A stretch of 60,927 nt of DNA from a bacterium (GCA_018780265.1 JADMJV010000002.1:1-60927), one strand, 5' to 3'. Counted from the stretch's first letter, positions 9,871 through 17,570 are shown. Program-made: numbers and translations. Notes: generated by a model not told the origin, from the letters alone.

Positions 9871-9897
9871 GGTATTCTGATTTCACTGGAGGACGCT

Positions 9898-10095
9898 ATG
9901 AAAATTCATCTTCGCTACAACGGGAAAAGCACCACAATCGAGGGCCCCAATGGGACCGACCAGGAGGTGATCCGCCACCTGGAACAACGCGGCTATCTAC
10001 CTCCGAGAACGTCCTTGATCCGGGATGCCTCCCCACTCATGATCGACCGCCACCCCGACGGGATGGTCGTTCGCCCCCCGGCCGTCTTCGGCTAA
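9898..10095 (+). CDS. small ubiquitin-like (beta-grasp) protein
   Basis: A 65-residue protein whose predicted order is beta-beta-alpha-beta-beta: MKIHLRYNG, KSTTIEGP, the helix TDQEVIRHLEQRGYL, then SLIRD, PLMID and GMVVRPP. This is the pattern of compact beta-grasp proteins (ThiS/MoaD and prokaryotic ubiquitin-like proteins). It ends in ...AVFG, so the last encoded residue is a glycine, as needed for C-terminal adenylation by an E1 without prior processing. The ATG at 9898 has GGAGG just upstream. The call rests largely on context: the three next genes encode a TROVE-vWA, an E2-like and an E1-like protein. Alternative: a sulfur-carrier protein of ThiS/MoaD type, but no thiamine or molybdopterin genes are nearby. 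Confidence 0.65.
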   Translation: MKIHLRYNGKSTTIEGPNGTDQEVIRHLEQRGYLPPRTSLIRDASPLMIDRHPDGMVVRPPAVFG

Positions 10096-10112
10096 GCCGA
10101 CAAGGAGGAAAG

Positions 10113-11588
10113 ATGCTCGAAGCCTCAGCTCGCCAAAATCTCATTCAATCGTTCCTGGAAGCCAGCCACGGCAATCTGGCAGGCCTGCGCGACAAGCACG
10201 CCAAGGCTCTAGAACAAGACCCGGGGCTCTATGGCCCGCTCAGTCGCTGGTATCAGCAGCACGGCACGCTGCGCGATCACCACGAACTTTTTGCGGCTCA
10301 TCTGCTCACTTCGGTTGACGAAGAGTTTCGCCAACACGCTTACGTGCTGGTCCAAACCATGCGCCCCTATCAACTGGCCCGGGTGATCCGTTACGTGAAA
10401 GAAGTGCTGCAAAAGAGCAACCGCACTTTGCGCTCGGCCGTGCAGTTCTACTTGCGCCGACGTGAAGCTGACACGCTCTGGTTTGACGAATGCGTACTCC
10501 GAGATCGGCGCTCCATGCGCTATATGTACGCCACTTTGCATATCAAGCCAGGGGTGCGAGCCCAACAGGTGCTGTTTCAGCAGGACCTCCCGCCCGATAG
10601 CCGTCTGGCGGTCGTGCGTCAGATTCACAAGCTCAAGCACGACCCTAACCGCCAGGCCGAATTGATTCGTCAGCATCGTATTCAGTTCACCACCGCGCTG
10701 GGAGCAGCCGGGCCCTTGCAGCCCTCTTTAATACTGGCTCTTGTCGAGGTAATGACTCCCCAGCAGGTCATCAACAACCTGGCTTTCTTGCAACGCCGCG
10801 GGGCATTGCAGCAAGAAATGGTGAGAAAGTTGGTGATGACCAAAATCCAAGAAGGCAAAAAAGAGAGTCGCGTTCACGATGCCAAGAGCCTGACTGCCAT
10901 CAAGCATTTGCAGGACGATCCTCAACTGCGGCGGTCTTTGCTGGAAATGAGCCAGGAGAGACTGCGCCAGAGAGGGCGCCTGACTCGGCCGACACTGCTG
11001 CTGGTAGACAAATCGGGGTCCATGGAAGTGTGCGTAAACATCGGAAAGATGTTGGCATGTCTGTGCTCTACCATTGCCGAAGCTCCGCTGTGGGTAGAAG
11101 CCTTCGATGCAGACAGTTTCACGGTCACTGCTAAAGAGGCCACCTTCGACGCTTGGGAAAAGGCTTTTCGCCACATCCGGGCCGATGGCTGGACCAGTCT
11201 GGGAGCGCCCTTGCGCAAGATGCGCGACAAGCACTATGAGCAGATCCTGTTGATCTCGGACGGAGTTGAGAATACTCAACCTCTCTTCTGCGAGCAACTC
11301 ATTGAGTATCAAAACAACACCGGGCGAAAAATCGACGTGCTCTGGCTCAAAGTGGGGGATGACCAGAATACGTCGCTGGAGCAAAGCGCAGCCCGTTTGA
11401 ATGTGAGTATCAAAACCATTCCTTTCAAAGGCGACTACTACAATCTGCCCAATCTGGTGCCGCTGCTCTGCCAGCAACAAGAAGACCACTCGCTGGTGGA
11501 ACAGGTGCTGGAGTTCGAACTGTTCCGCAAATCGGACCTCGAAAAACTGCCGCCCGGTTTCCGGGCCGACACTTTCGAGATCCTGTGA
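10113..11588 (+). CDS. TROVE (Ro60/Rsr-like) protein with vWA domain
   Basis: A 491-residue protein. The first 290 residues are helical repeats with TROVE-like features: LRSAVQFYLRRR, then a segment ending MRYMYATLHIKP (compare the D-x-x-R-x-x-H-P region of Ro60), and MTPQQVINNLAFLQRRGAL (compare the conserved R-N-L-G region). Residues about 292-470 are a von Willebrand A domain with a complete MIDAS metal site: D299-K-S301-G-S303, Thr361 and Asp383. Ro60 and its bacterial orthologue Rsr are ring-shaped proteins that bind Y RNA and misfolded RNA. GGAGGA precedes the ATG, which lies 17 bases after the ubiquitin-like stop. The next gene starts within its stop codon (GTGA). No Y RNA-like gene is evident nearby. 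Confidence 0.72.
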   Translation: MLEASARQNLIQSFLEASHGNLAGLRDKHAKALEQDPGLYGPLSRWYQQHGTLRDHHELFAAHLLTSVDEEFRQHAYVLVQTMRPYQLARVIRYVKEVLQKSNRTLRSAVQFYLRRREADTLWFDECVLRDRRSMRYMYATLHIKPGVRAQQVLFQQDLPPDSRLAVVRQIHKLKHDPNRQAELIRQHRIQFTTALGAAGPLQPSLILALVEVMTPQQVINNLAFLQRRGALQQEMVRKLVMTKIQEGKKESRVHDAKSLTAIKHLQDDPQLRRSLLEMSQERLRQRGRLTRPTLLLVDKSGSMEVCVNIGKMLACLCSTIAEAPLWVEAFDADSFTVTAKEATFDAWEKAFRHIRADGWTSLGAPLRKMRDKHYEQILLISDGVENTQPLFCEQLIEYQNNTGRKIDVLWLKVGDDQNTSLEQSAARLNVSIKTIPFKGDYYNLPNLVPLLCQQQEDHSLVEQVLEFELFRKSDLEKLPPGFRADTFEIL

Positions 11589-12247
11589 GACAGCTGGCGC
11601 CCTATTGGGGAGGGCGGGCGCAAATGCGCTCGCCCGAAGGCTGGACCTGGCACCAGCCCGCCCAGGCACCTGGGCCGGGCTGGTATTGGTGGGACGAATC
11701 CATGAACTGCCTGGATTTGGTAGACATTCACGACCTCTATCAGCTGCCACTGAAGCTGGTGCAAAAGGTAGACTCTCAAAAGGGGGCTCTGGGACGCCAA
11801 AGCGTACCCTTACGCCTGGCTGAGATGGTTGTCGAGGGCGACTGGGTGAAGGCCTGGTGGGACGGCCAGGTGGCCTGGGCTGTCACGCCCAGCAGCGGTC
11901 CCACCCCCAAGCGCCAGCATGAAACCGTTGCGGCGGGCCGGCCCGCGCTACAAACTGTTACGGTGCCCCGGCCTATCGATGGAGCAGCTATAGGCCAGGC
12001 GGTAGAACGCGGGGGCGGATCGTATATTCGCGCCGTCCCAGAACGCAACGGCTGGAGAGTCCATTGGAATCGAAGTGGTGTGAACTACGCCACCCTGGTT
12101 GACGCACATCTCAATGTGGTTACGGCCGGTTTCTGCCTGAGCGGGGGAGACCGGGCTCAGGACCTGACCTCACTGGTTTCTTTGGTGGAAGGAAGGGAGA
12201 GTCTCAATGCGGATCCTCGTGTGTGGCGTGGGGACCCTGGGTGGTAA
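11585..12247 (+). CDS. E2-like (ubiquitin-conjugating fold) protein, predicted
   Basis: A 220-residue protein with a GTG start that overlaps the TROVE stop (GTGA). The C-terminal third carries a pattern resembling the E2 active site: VNYATLVDAHLNVVTAGFCL, with His175, Asn177 and Cys184. Canonical E2 enzymes have H-P-N-[IV] followed after seven residues by the catalytic cysteine and Leu; here the gap is six. A helix (DLTSLVSLVEG) follows, as in E2. The N-terminal 120 residues are Trp-rich (GWTWHQ, GWYWWDE, DWVKAWWDG) and not recognised. The 3' end overlaps the E1-like gene by 41 bases. Without a fold prediction the E2 assignment is inference from motif plus context; if wrong, it is an unassigned protein. 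Confidence 0.55.
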   Translation: MRQLAPYWGGRAQMRSPEGWTWHQPAQAPGPGWYWWDESMNCLDLVDIHDLYQLPLKLVQKVDSQKGALGRQSVPLRLAEMVVEGDWVKAWWDGQVAWAVTPSSGPTPKRQHETVAAGRPALQTVTVPRPIDGAAIGQAVERGGGSYIRAVPERNGWRVHWNRSGVNYATLVDAHLNVVTAGFCLSGGDRAQDLTSLVSLVEGRESLNADPRVWRGDPGW

Positions 12248-12788
12248 CCTGGTCGAGCATCTGGTGCGCCGGGAGGGCGACGGCTTGCAGTTGCGCGTTC
12301 TCGATTTTGACAAAGTGGAGCAGCGCAACCTGAGCAACCAGCCCTACTTCAGTCATCAGGTGGGCAAACCCAAGGTGACCTCCCTGGCCGAAAACGTCTT
12401 TCGCATCCGTGGCCAACGCCTCGAAACTCACGGCAAAACCCTGACCTCTGGCAATGCCAGGCGCTGGCTGGAGGGCTGCGACCTGGTGCTGGACTGCTTT
12501 GACAACCACCAGGCCCGGCTGGCCTTGCAAACGGCCTGCCGTCAGAGCCACGTCCCTTGTCTACATTTAGGTCTGGCCAGCGATTACGGAGAGGTGGTTT
12601 GGGACGAGCACTATCGAGTTCCCCCGGATGTGAATCGCGATCCTTGCTCCGACCCACTCAGCCGCTCGCTGGCGCTGCTGACGGTGGCCCTTTTCGAGAG
12701 CGTCTGGCGAGACTATCGAGAGACTGGAGAAAGGCGCAACCTGTGCTTTACGGCCGGGGACCTGGCCGTCAGCTCCCCAGTTCTTTGA
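12207..12788 (+). CDS. E1-like (ThiF/MoeB/HesA family) adenylating enzyme
   Basis: A 193-residue Rossmann-type protein of the E1/ThiF superfamily, which adenylates the C-terminus of ubiquitin-like proteins. Visible: nucleotide loop CGVGTLGGNL (residues 6-15), LDFDKVEQRNLSNQPYF corresponding to the D-x-D-x-V...NLxRQ motif, Lys54 in GKPK, and Asp96 in LVLDCFDN. The arginine of NLxRQ is Asn here. Zinc-binding CxxC pairs are absent. Cys147 in NRDPCSDP is a candidate thioester cysteine. It is shorter than MoeB (about 250). GGAAGGGAG precedes the ATG inside the previous gene. Its 3' end overlaps the convergent crp-like gene by 20 bases. Confidence 0.82.
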   Translation: MRILVCGVGTLGGNLVEHLVRREGDGLQLRVLDFDKVEQRNLSNQPYFSHQVGKPKVTSLAENVFRIRGQRLETHGKTLTSGNARRWLEGCDLVLDCFDNHQARLALQTACRQSHVPCLHLGLASDYGEVVWDEHYRVPPDVNRDPCSDPLSRSLALLTVALFESVWRDYRETGERRNLCFTAGDLAVSSPVL

Positions 12789-13353
12789 TCAAAGAATCCA
12801 GGGAAGCCCGGTCCAGAATGTGAATTTTACCCCGACTGGTACGCACCCAGCCCTGGCGTCCCATGGCGCTGAGCGCCTTGGAAACGCTTTCGCGGGTGGC
12901 GGCCACATATTCGGCCAGTTGTTGCTGGGTTATCTGAAGCACTTCCTCGCTATGGCTTAACAAAAAACGAGCCAACCGCAGTTGGACCGGGTCAAAAGAG
13001 ACTTCGGCCAATCTCGCGCTTAAGCCCCGGATGCGCTGCGATTGGCGGTGGATCAACTTCTCCCATCGATCCGGGTGCTCGCGCAACCAGTGCAAGAAAT
13101 GCTGTCGCTCCATGACCCTCACCTTGACAGGTCCAGCGGCCCTCAAAGTCGCTGAATGCGGCTGCCCATCCAGGCACGACATCTCGCCCGCCAATTCGCC
13201 TGGCCCCAGGCGATTGAGCACCGCGTCTTCGCCCTGCAGGCTATGCTGCACTACTTCCAGGATGCCTTCGTCAACCCAGACCACAAAGTGGCTGGGTTCT
13301 CCGGCCTCCCAGAGCACCTCCCCGGCAGATAGCCTGCGGACAGACTCGGTCAC
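12769..13353 (-). CDS. Crp/Fnr-family transcription regulator
   Basis: A 194-residue regulator: cyclic-nucleotide-binding-like beta-barrel (about 1-110, with the phosphate-binding-cassette-like segment GELAGEMSCLDGQPHSATLRA), a long dimer helix, and a winged helix-turn-helix at the C-terminus (ITQQQLAEYVAATRESVSKALSAM). The HTH is the standard Crp form with recognition helix RESVSKAL. There are no N-terminal cysteines as in FNR. In the sensor pocket the Arg-Ser pair for cAMP appears as HSA, so the ligand is uncertain. It starts three bases after ftsZ and probably shares its transcript. Its end overlaps the E1-like gene on the other strand. Confidence 0.9.
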   Translation of the reverse strand: MTESVRRLSAGEVLWEAGEPSHFVVWVDEGILEVVQHSLQGEDAVLNRLGPGELAGEMSCLDGQPHSATLRAAGPVKVRVMERQHFLHWLREHPDRWEKLIHRQSQRIRGLSARLAEVSFDPVQLRLARFLLSHSEEVLQITQQQLAEYVAATRESVSKALSAMGRQGWVRTSRGKIHILDRASLDSLIKELGS

Positions 13354-13356
13354 GCT

Positions 13357-14760
13357 TTAATGATGGCGTTCGCTGGAGCTGTTCTTGCGCCGGAAAATGG
13401 CGGGCTCAAGGTCCATATCGCGGAGTGGACTCCCAAAAGAGATCTCTTCCTTGAGCGCCCCCAGCGAGAAACCGCCTTCTTCCGACTCCAGCGAGCTGGA
13501 GGGAGTGGAGGTGAAACCGGTAGCCACCACGGTGATACGAACTTCGCCTTCCATACGCTCGTCGATAACGGAACCGAAGATAATCTGTGCGTCGGGGTCG
13601 ACGGCCTCGTAGATAATCTTGGCGGCTTCGTTGAGCTCCAGCAAGGTAAGGTCGGGTCCACCGGTGATATTGAAGAGCACACCGGTGGCACCGTCGATCG
13701 AGGCCTCCAGCAAGGGGCTGGAGATAGCGGCGCGAGCCGCTTCCACGGCCCGATTTTCACCAGAAGCGATACCGATGCCCAGCAGAGCCGAACCAGCATC
13801 GGCCATAATGGCCTGCACGTCGGCGAAATCCACATTGATGCGACCGGGCACGGTAATAATTTCGGAGATACCCTGCACGCCATTGCGCAACACGTCGTCA
13901 GCCAACCGGAAGGCATCGGCGATGAACTCTTTGTCCGACACGATCTTAAGCAGGCGGTCATTGGGAATCGTGATGATTGTGTCGACCTTGGATTTGAGTT
14001 GGGCGATGCCTTCTTCGGCTATCTGCATGCGCCGACGCCCTTCAAACCCAAAGGGCTTGGTTACCACAGCCACGGTCAAGGCGCCAGCCTTGCGAGCCAG
14101 TTCGGCAACGACCGGACTGGCACCGGTGCCGGTGCCTCCACCCATGCCAGCCGTGATGAAGACCATGTCGGCCCCCTCAATGGCTCGCAATACTTCCTCG
14201 GCGTTCTCTTCCACAGCCTTGCGACCGATGTCGGGGTTGCTGCCGGCCCCCAGGCCACGAGTGGCGGCGGAACCGATGTGAATGCGCTGGTCGGCATCAC
14301 ACAGGAATAGCGCCTGAGCGTCGGTGTTGATGGCGATAAACTCCACCCCTCCCAGGCCCTCTTGAATCATTCGGCTGACGGCGTTGCAACCGGCACCACC
14401 TACACCTACGACCTTGATGCCAGCAAAATGCTCAAGCTGGCCTCGCCCGTCGGCACGCAGCGGATTCTTCGGCGTAGCCGGCAGGGAAGCCAGTCCCGGC
14501 ACATTGGCGGCCGGAGGCACCGGCGGCCTGGCTGCCAACGGGGGGGTAATGGCCGGTCCCGCTGGCTTGGGGGCCGGTCGTGCGGCCCCCGGCGCAGCAA
14601 GAGGGGCTGCCATAGGAGAGGCGGACGGTGCCGGCGGCGGCGGCGGGGGAACGGCCGGACGCTGACCTGACGCTGAGTGAGCCATGGGCTCCAGGCTGGG
14701 CTCAATCGAGGGTTCCATAGAGTTGGTGGCCTCCGGTTTTAGATTTCTGGTGGGGTCCAT
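13357..14760 (-). CDS. ftsZ: cell division protein FtsZ with long N-terminal extension
   Basis: FtsZ is the tubulin-like GTPase that forms the division ring. The GTPase domain starts near residue 112 ([14 protein letters not shown]) and has the tubulin signature GGGTGTG, the T7 loop [11 protein letters not shown] and a conserved C-terminal peptide ([10 protein letters not shown]). The odd feature is the N-terminus: about 110 residues of Pro/Ala-rich, probably disordered sequence, where most FtsZ proteins have 10-30. The usual disordered linker before the C-terminal peptide is in contrast very short (about 35 residues). The ATG at 14760 has AGGGGA upstream; internal Met15 and Met26 are alternatives that would still leave a long extension. 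It follows PBP2 and precedes a Crp-like gene; ftsA is not adjacent. Confidence 0.96.
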   Translation of the reverse strand: MDPTRNLKPEATNSMEPSIEPSLEPMAHSASGQRPAVPPPPPPAPSASPMAAPLAAPGAARPAPKPAGPAITPPLAARPPVPPAANVPGLASLPATPKNPLRADGRGQLEHFAGIKVVGVGGAGCNAVSRMIQEGLGGVEFIAINTDAQALFLCDADQRIHIGSAATRGLGAGSNPDIGRKAVEENAEEVLRAIEGADMVFITAGMGGGTGTGASPVVAELARKAGALTVAVVTKPFGFEGRRRMQIAEEGIAQLKSKVDTIITIPNDRLLKIVSDKEFIADAFRLADDVLRNGVQGISEIITVPGRINVDFADVQAIMADAGSALLGIGIASGENRAVEAARAAISSPLLEASIDGATGVLFNITGGPDLTLLELNEAAKIIYEAVDPDAQIIFGSVIDERMEGEVRITVVATGFTSTPSSSLESEEGGFSLGALKEEISFGSPLRDMDLEPAIFRRKNSSSERHH

Positions 14761-14808
14761 AGGACGCGTCCCCTGCTTTCTTGCAATTTGTTTTCGGCAG
14801 TTACGGCG

Positions 14809-14826
14809 AAAAAAGCGCTACGCGCT
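14809..14826 (-). terminator. possible intrinsic terminator or leader hairpin before ftsZ
   Basis: On the minus strand AGCGC-GTA-GCGCT forms a five-base perfect stem followed by a run of T. It lies in the 139-base gap upstream of ftsZ (pbp2 is transcribed in the same direction but ends at 14900, upstream of this gap). It could end the mre/pbp2 transcript, or be part of the ftsZ leader. The short stem makes it uncertain. Confidence 0.4.
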
Positions 14827-14899
14827 GCATCGCACGTTGGATATGACCTAGCTTAGATGGTTTCCTTCCAAACATTCCATCGAAAACTTAGAGAAAAAT

Positions 14900-16450
14900 T
14901 CACCGAAACATGGATTTTTCCTCGATCTCCCGCCAGGTTTTCAGGATTTGGCCGGCCACGGGTGCCGCCAGAGCCCCGCCGTAGCCTCCCGAACGCTCTA
15001 AATAGACCGCAATGGCCAGTTTGTGAGCGGTACTATAACCCACAAACCAGGTGTGGTTGTATCCTCGAGGATTGGAGGAGGAAGGCTGATTCTCCACGGT
15101 GCCGGTTTTGCCACAAAGCCCCTGAGCACCGGCACCGGCGGCGGTTCCGCGTTCCACGGTGCCTTGCAAGCCGGCATCCAGGCGCTGCCAGGCCGGGCCG
15201 CTCAGAGTCACCCGGGAAAACTCGTTCAACTTCGCCTTTCTCAACACCACCAGAGGTCGGGGCAGCTTCCCCTGGTTGGCCACGCCGGCCGCGATGCGAG
15301 CCATCTGCAGGGGGGTTACCAGCAGATCTCCCTGGCCTATACTCAGGTTGGCCTGTTGACCATCGGACGAGTTGGACATTTCCGGCACCAATCCGGGCTG
15401 TTCCCCGGGGAGATCAATTCCGGTGGTTCTTCCCAGTCCCCAACGTTGTGCCCATTGGGCCAGACGAACGCCTCCCAGTTCCAATCCCAGGTCGTAGTAA
15501 ACGCAATCACACGAAAAAGAGAGCGAGTCCTCAAAACTCAGGTCACCGTGGCCGGAGCGAACAAAGCAGTGAAAGGGAACGCCGCCGATGAGGCGGACAC
15601 CCGGGCAGTAAAACCGTCGTTGGGCCGCAATCAAACCTTCCTGCAGGGCAGCCGAAGCGGTAACAATCTTGAAGGTTGAGGCGGCCGGAACCTGCGCCGC
15701 GATGGCCCGATCAAGCATGGGGGCTTGATCCGACTGAAGCCAACGATGGATCTGGCGGTCGTAGCCGGAGCGCAGAAACAGATTGGGATCGTAATCGGGC
15801 AGGCTGAGCAAGGACAGCACCTGTCCCGAATCGGCCTTCATCACCACCACCGCTCCTGCCGGTTGATCATGGGCCGGACGGACGCTGCCCAACTGGGTTA
15901 GCACCGAGGTCAACGAAACATGAGCGACCTTTTGGAGGCGTAGATCCAGAGCCAATTTTACGTCCTCACCCGCCTCAGCCGGCTTCTCAAAGAGTAATCG
16001 AAGCTTTCGCCCTTGTGAGGTGACCAGCCAGCGGCGTTGACCATCGCGGCCGCGCAGGCGATTGTCCAAACTCAGCTCCAAGCCCTCACGCCCTTCCCAG
16101 CGACCCTCGTGTTTCTGGCTCACATAGCCGAGCAGGTGGGAGCAAACCGAGCCGGCAGGATAACTGCGCTGAGCCACCACCTGATAGTCGCGCCCACTTT
16201 CCGCAAGCCGGGCTTGACGCTGTGGGGTGAGCGCCTGACCGCCCACCCAAGGCTCATTGTCGGCTAACACCTGCCCGTTGCGATCGAACAGGCGACCGCG
16301 TCGGGCCGGTAGCTCCTCATCCCAAATGCGTATCTGCTCCCCTCTCGATTTCCAGTAAGCGTGGTCCCACCACTGCAACTGCAGCAAGCGCAGCCAGACC
16401 ACCACTCCCGCCAGCGCCAGCAGCCATTGCAGACCGCGTATCCGCGTCAC
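14900..16450 (-). CDS. mrdA: penicillin-binding protein 2 (elongation transpeptidase)
   Basis: About 516 residues. PBP2 cross-links peptidoglycan during side-wall growth with RodA and MreBCD. One N-terminal membrane helix (LQWLLALAGVVVWLRLLQL), the dimerisation domain beginning PARRGRLFDRNGQVLADN, then the transpeptidase with SxxK in AASTFKIV, SxD in SFSCDCVYYDLG and KTGT in GLCGKTGTVENQ. SxD instead of SxN is usual for PBP2. I chose the GTG at 16450, which overlaps the mreD stop (GTGA) and starts just before the membrane helix; a longer open frame exists only because it overlaps mreD. It ends 139 bases before ftsZ. Confidence 0.93.
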   Translation of the reverse strand: MTRIRGLQWLLALAGVVVWLRLLQLQWWDHAYWKSRGEQIRIWDEELPARRGRLFDRNGQVLADNEPWVGGQALTPQRQARLAESGRDYQVVAQRSYPAGSVCSHLLGYVSQKHEGRWEGREGLELSLDNRLRGRDGQRRWLVTSQGRKLRLLFEKPAEAGEDVKLALDLRLQKVAHVSLTSVLTQLGSVRPAHDQPAGAVVVMKADSGQVLSLLSLPDYDPNLFLRSGYDRQIHRWLQSDQAPMLDRAIAAQVPAASTFKIVTASAALQEGLIAAQRRFYCPGVRLIGGVPFHCFVRSGHGDLSFEDSLSFSCDCVYYDLGLELGGVRLAQWAQRWGLGRTTGIDLPGEQPGLVPEMSNSSDGQQANLSIGQGDLLVTPLQMARIAAGVANQGKLPRPLVVLRKAKLNEFSRVTLSGPAWQRLDAGLQGTVERGTAAGAGAQGLCGKTGTVENQPSSSNPRGYNHTWFVGYSTAHKLAIAVYLERSGGYGGALAAPVAGQILKTWREIEEKSMFR

Positions 16451-16878
16451 GAGCGACGCCAGCCCCAGCCACACCAACGTTCCTGGTGCTGCCCAGGACG
16501 CCACCACAGCAGAATGCCAAGCCCTTGTAGGGCTACCGCCATAGCGGACCACCCGCTCAGGGCAGGGCCCGCCATCCAATACCACAGCAATCCGCCAACC
16601 AGGGTCAGTCCCACCAGGTATTGGGGTTCCTGTAGCCGGGTGCGTTGCCAGCCCAATGTCGCCAACCAGAGCAACCAGAAGGTCCAGCGCATCGGGCACG
16701 AGGGTTGCCCCAAAGCGACGTCGACCGCCAGCAAGGCCAGGAAAGTGGGCACAACTTCATTGGCCACACTGCAGCTCAACAGCAAGACCAGGTCGAGCGG
16801 CGGAACGGGCCAGGTCAAGGGCAGACTGGGGGCCAACCAGGCATAGGGCAGGTAAACCAGCAGTGCACGACGATTCAC
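16447..16878 (-). CDS. mreD: rod-shape protein MreD
   Basis: A 143-residue integral membrane protein with about five hydrophobic helices, as expected for MreD, the small membrane subunit of the rod complex. Sequence conservation in this family is low; the call rests on size, hydrophobicity and its place between mreC and pbp2. The GTG start at 16878 overlaps the mreC stop (GTGA), and its own stop overlaps the pbp2 start in the same way. An open frame upstream is antisense or out-of-frame to mreC and is not part of the gene. Confidence 0.8.
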   Translation of the reverse strand: MNRRALLVYLPYAWLAPSLPLTWPVPPLDLVLLLSCSVANEVVPTFLALLAVDVALGQPSCPMRWTFWLLWLATLGWQRTRLQEPQYLVGLTLVGGLLWYWMAGPALSGWSAMAVALQGLGILLWWRPGQHQERWCGWGWRRS

Positions 16879-17570
16879 GGGGACAATTCCACCAGGAGAA
16901 CTTCCAGCACCTGATCGAGAAATACCGAGGGCTCCACCTCGTAGCGCGCAAACATCGGCTCGGAACTGGGCAGCGAACGACGCACACGTCCTACCAAAAT
17001 CGAACCGGGAAAAACCTGGCCCAATCCCGAGGTGGTCACCCAAACTCCGGCGGTCACCGACGGACGCGACCGAATCTGGTCCACCTCCAGGGACCAGCCA
17101 CGCCCACGAGCCACCCCTTGCAACTCCCCTAGCAGTACAGGGACCCGGCTGTTTGGATGCAGAGCCGGTCGAATACGACACTGGTGGGGGCGCACTTCCA
17201 CCACCCGACCCACCAGACCGGCGCTATGCAAGGCGACCGTATTGAGCGTCACGCCGTCCAGGCGCCCTCGATTTACCCAGAGATCGGCGCTGGCATTTTC
17301 GCCGCTGCGGTACAGGCAGCGGGCCGTCAGCGAGAGCCGCCATCCCTGGCGAGGCAACTTGAGCAGCAGGCGCAATCGGTCGTTCTCCGCTTGCAAAGTG
17401 GAAACTTGAGCCTGCAGGTCATTGAGGCTGGCCGTCTGCCCCCCCCTCGTCGCCTGGTAAATCTGGCCTCGCACCTCGGCCACTCGATCATACCAGCCAA
17501 GGCCTTCCAGCCAGGAGCGGGCCAGAACTGCGATCGCCAGGGCCAAACCCAGGCGTTGCCACACCTTCAT
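16875..17570 (-). CDS. mreC: rod-shape protein MreC
   Basis: A 231-residue bitopic protein: an N-terminal membrane segment (LGLALAIAVLARSWLEGLG), a coiled coil (SLNDLQAQVSTLQAENDRLR) and a two-lobed beta-barrel domain with typical MreC segments DLWVNRGRLDGV and SAGLVGRVVEV. MreC links the cytoskeletal MreB to the periplasmic synthesis machinery. It is short for MreC (E. coli 367) but close to many compact homologues. The ATG overlaps the mreB-like stop (ATGA). Confidence 0.9.
   Translation of the reverse strand: MKVWQRLGLALAIAVLARSWLEGLGWYDRVAEVRGQIYQATRGGQTASLNDLQAQVSTLQAENDRLRLLLKLPRQGWRLSLTARCLYRSGENASADLWVNRGRLDGVTLNTVALHSAGLVGRVVEVRPHQCRIRPALHPNSRVPVLLGELQGVARGRGWSLEVDQIRSRPSVTAGVWVTTSGLGQVFPGSILVGRVRRSLPSSEPMFARYEVEPSVFLDQVLEVLLVELSP

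Noticed and set aside
9797..9897. A Y RNA gene in the intergenic region upstream of the TROVE operon
   Set aside because: Only 101 bases are available and must hold two divergent promoters. A single five-base hairpin is not enough to support a Y RNA.
9780..10112. A longer N-terminus for the TROVE-vWA gene
   Set aside because: The upstream frame crosses the ubiquitin-like gene and the polX start; GGAGGA before 10113 marks the real start.
13360..14310. A 316-codon open frame on the plus strand
   Set aside because: Antisense to ftsZ, with composition typical of a reverse-frame shadow.
15480..15530. SxD instead of SxN in the second PBP2 motif
   Set aside because: SxD is normal in PBP2-class transpeptidases, so this is not a lost residue.
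16879..17181. A longer mreD frame reaching 17181
   Set aside because: The extension lies inside mreC. The GTG overlapping the mreC stop gives a normal-length MreD.
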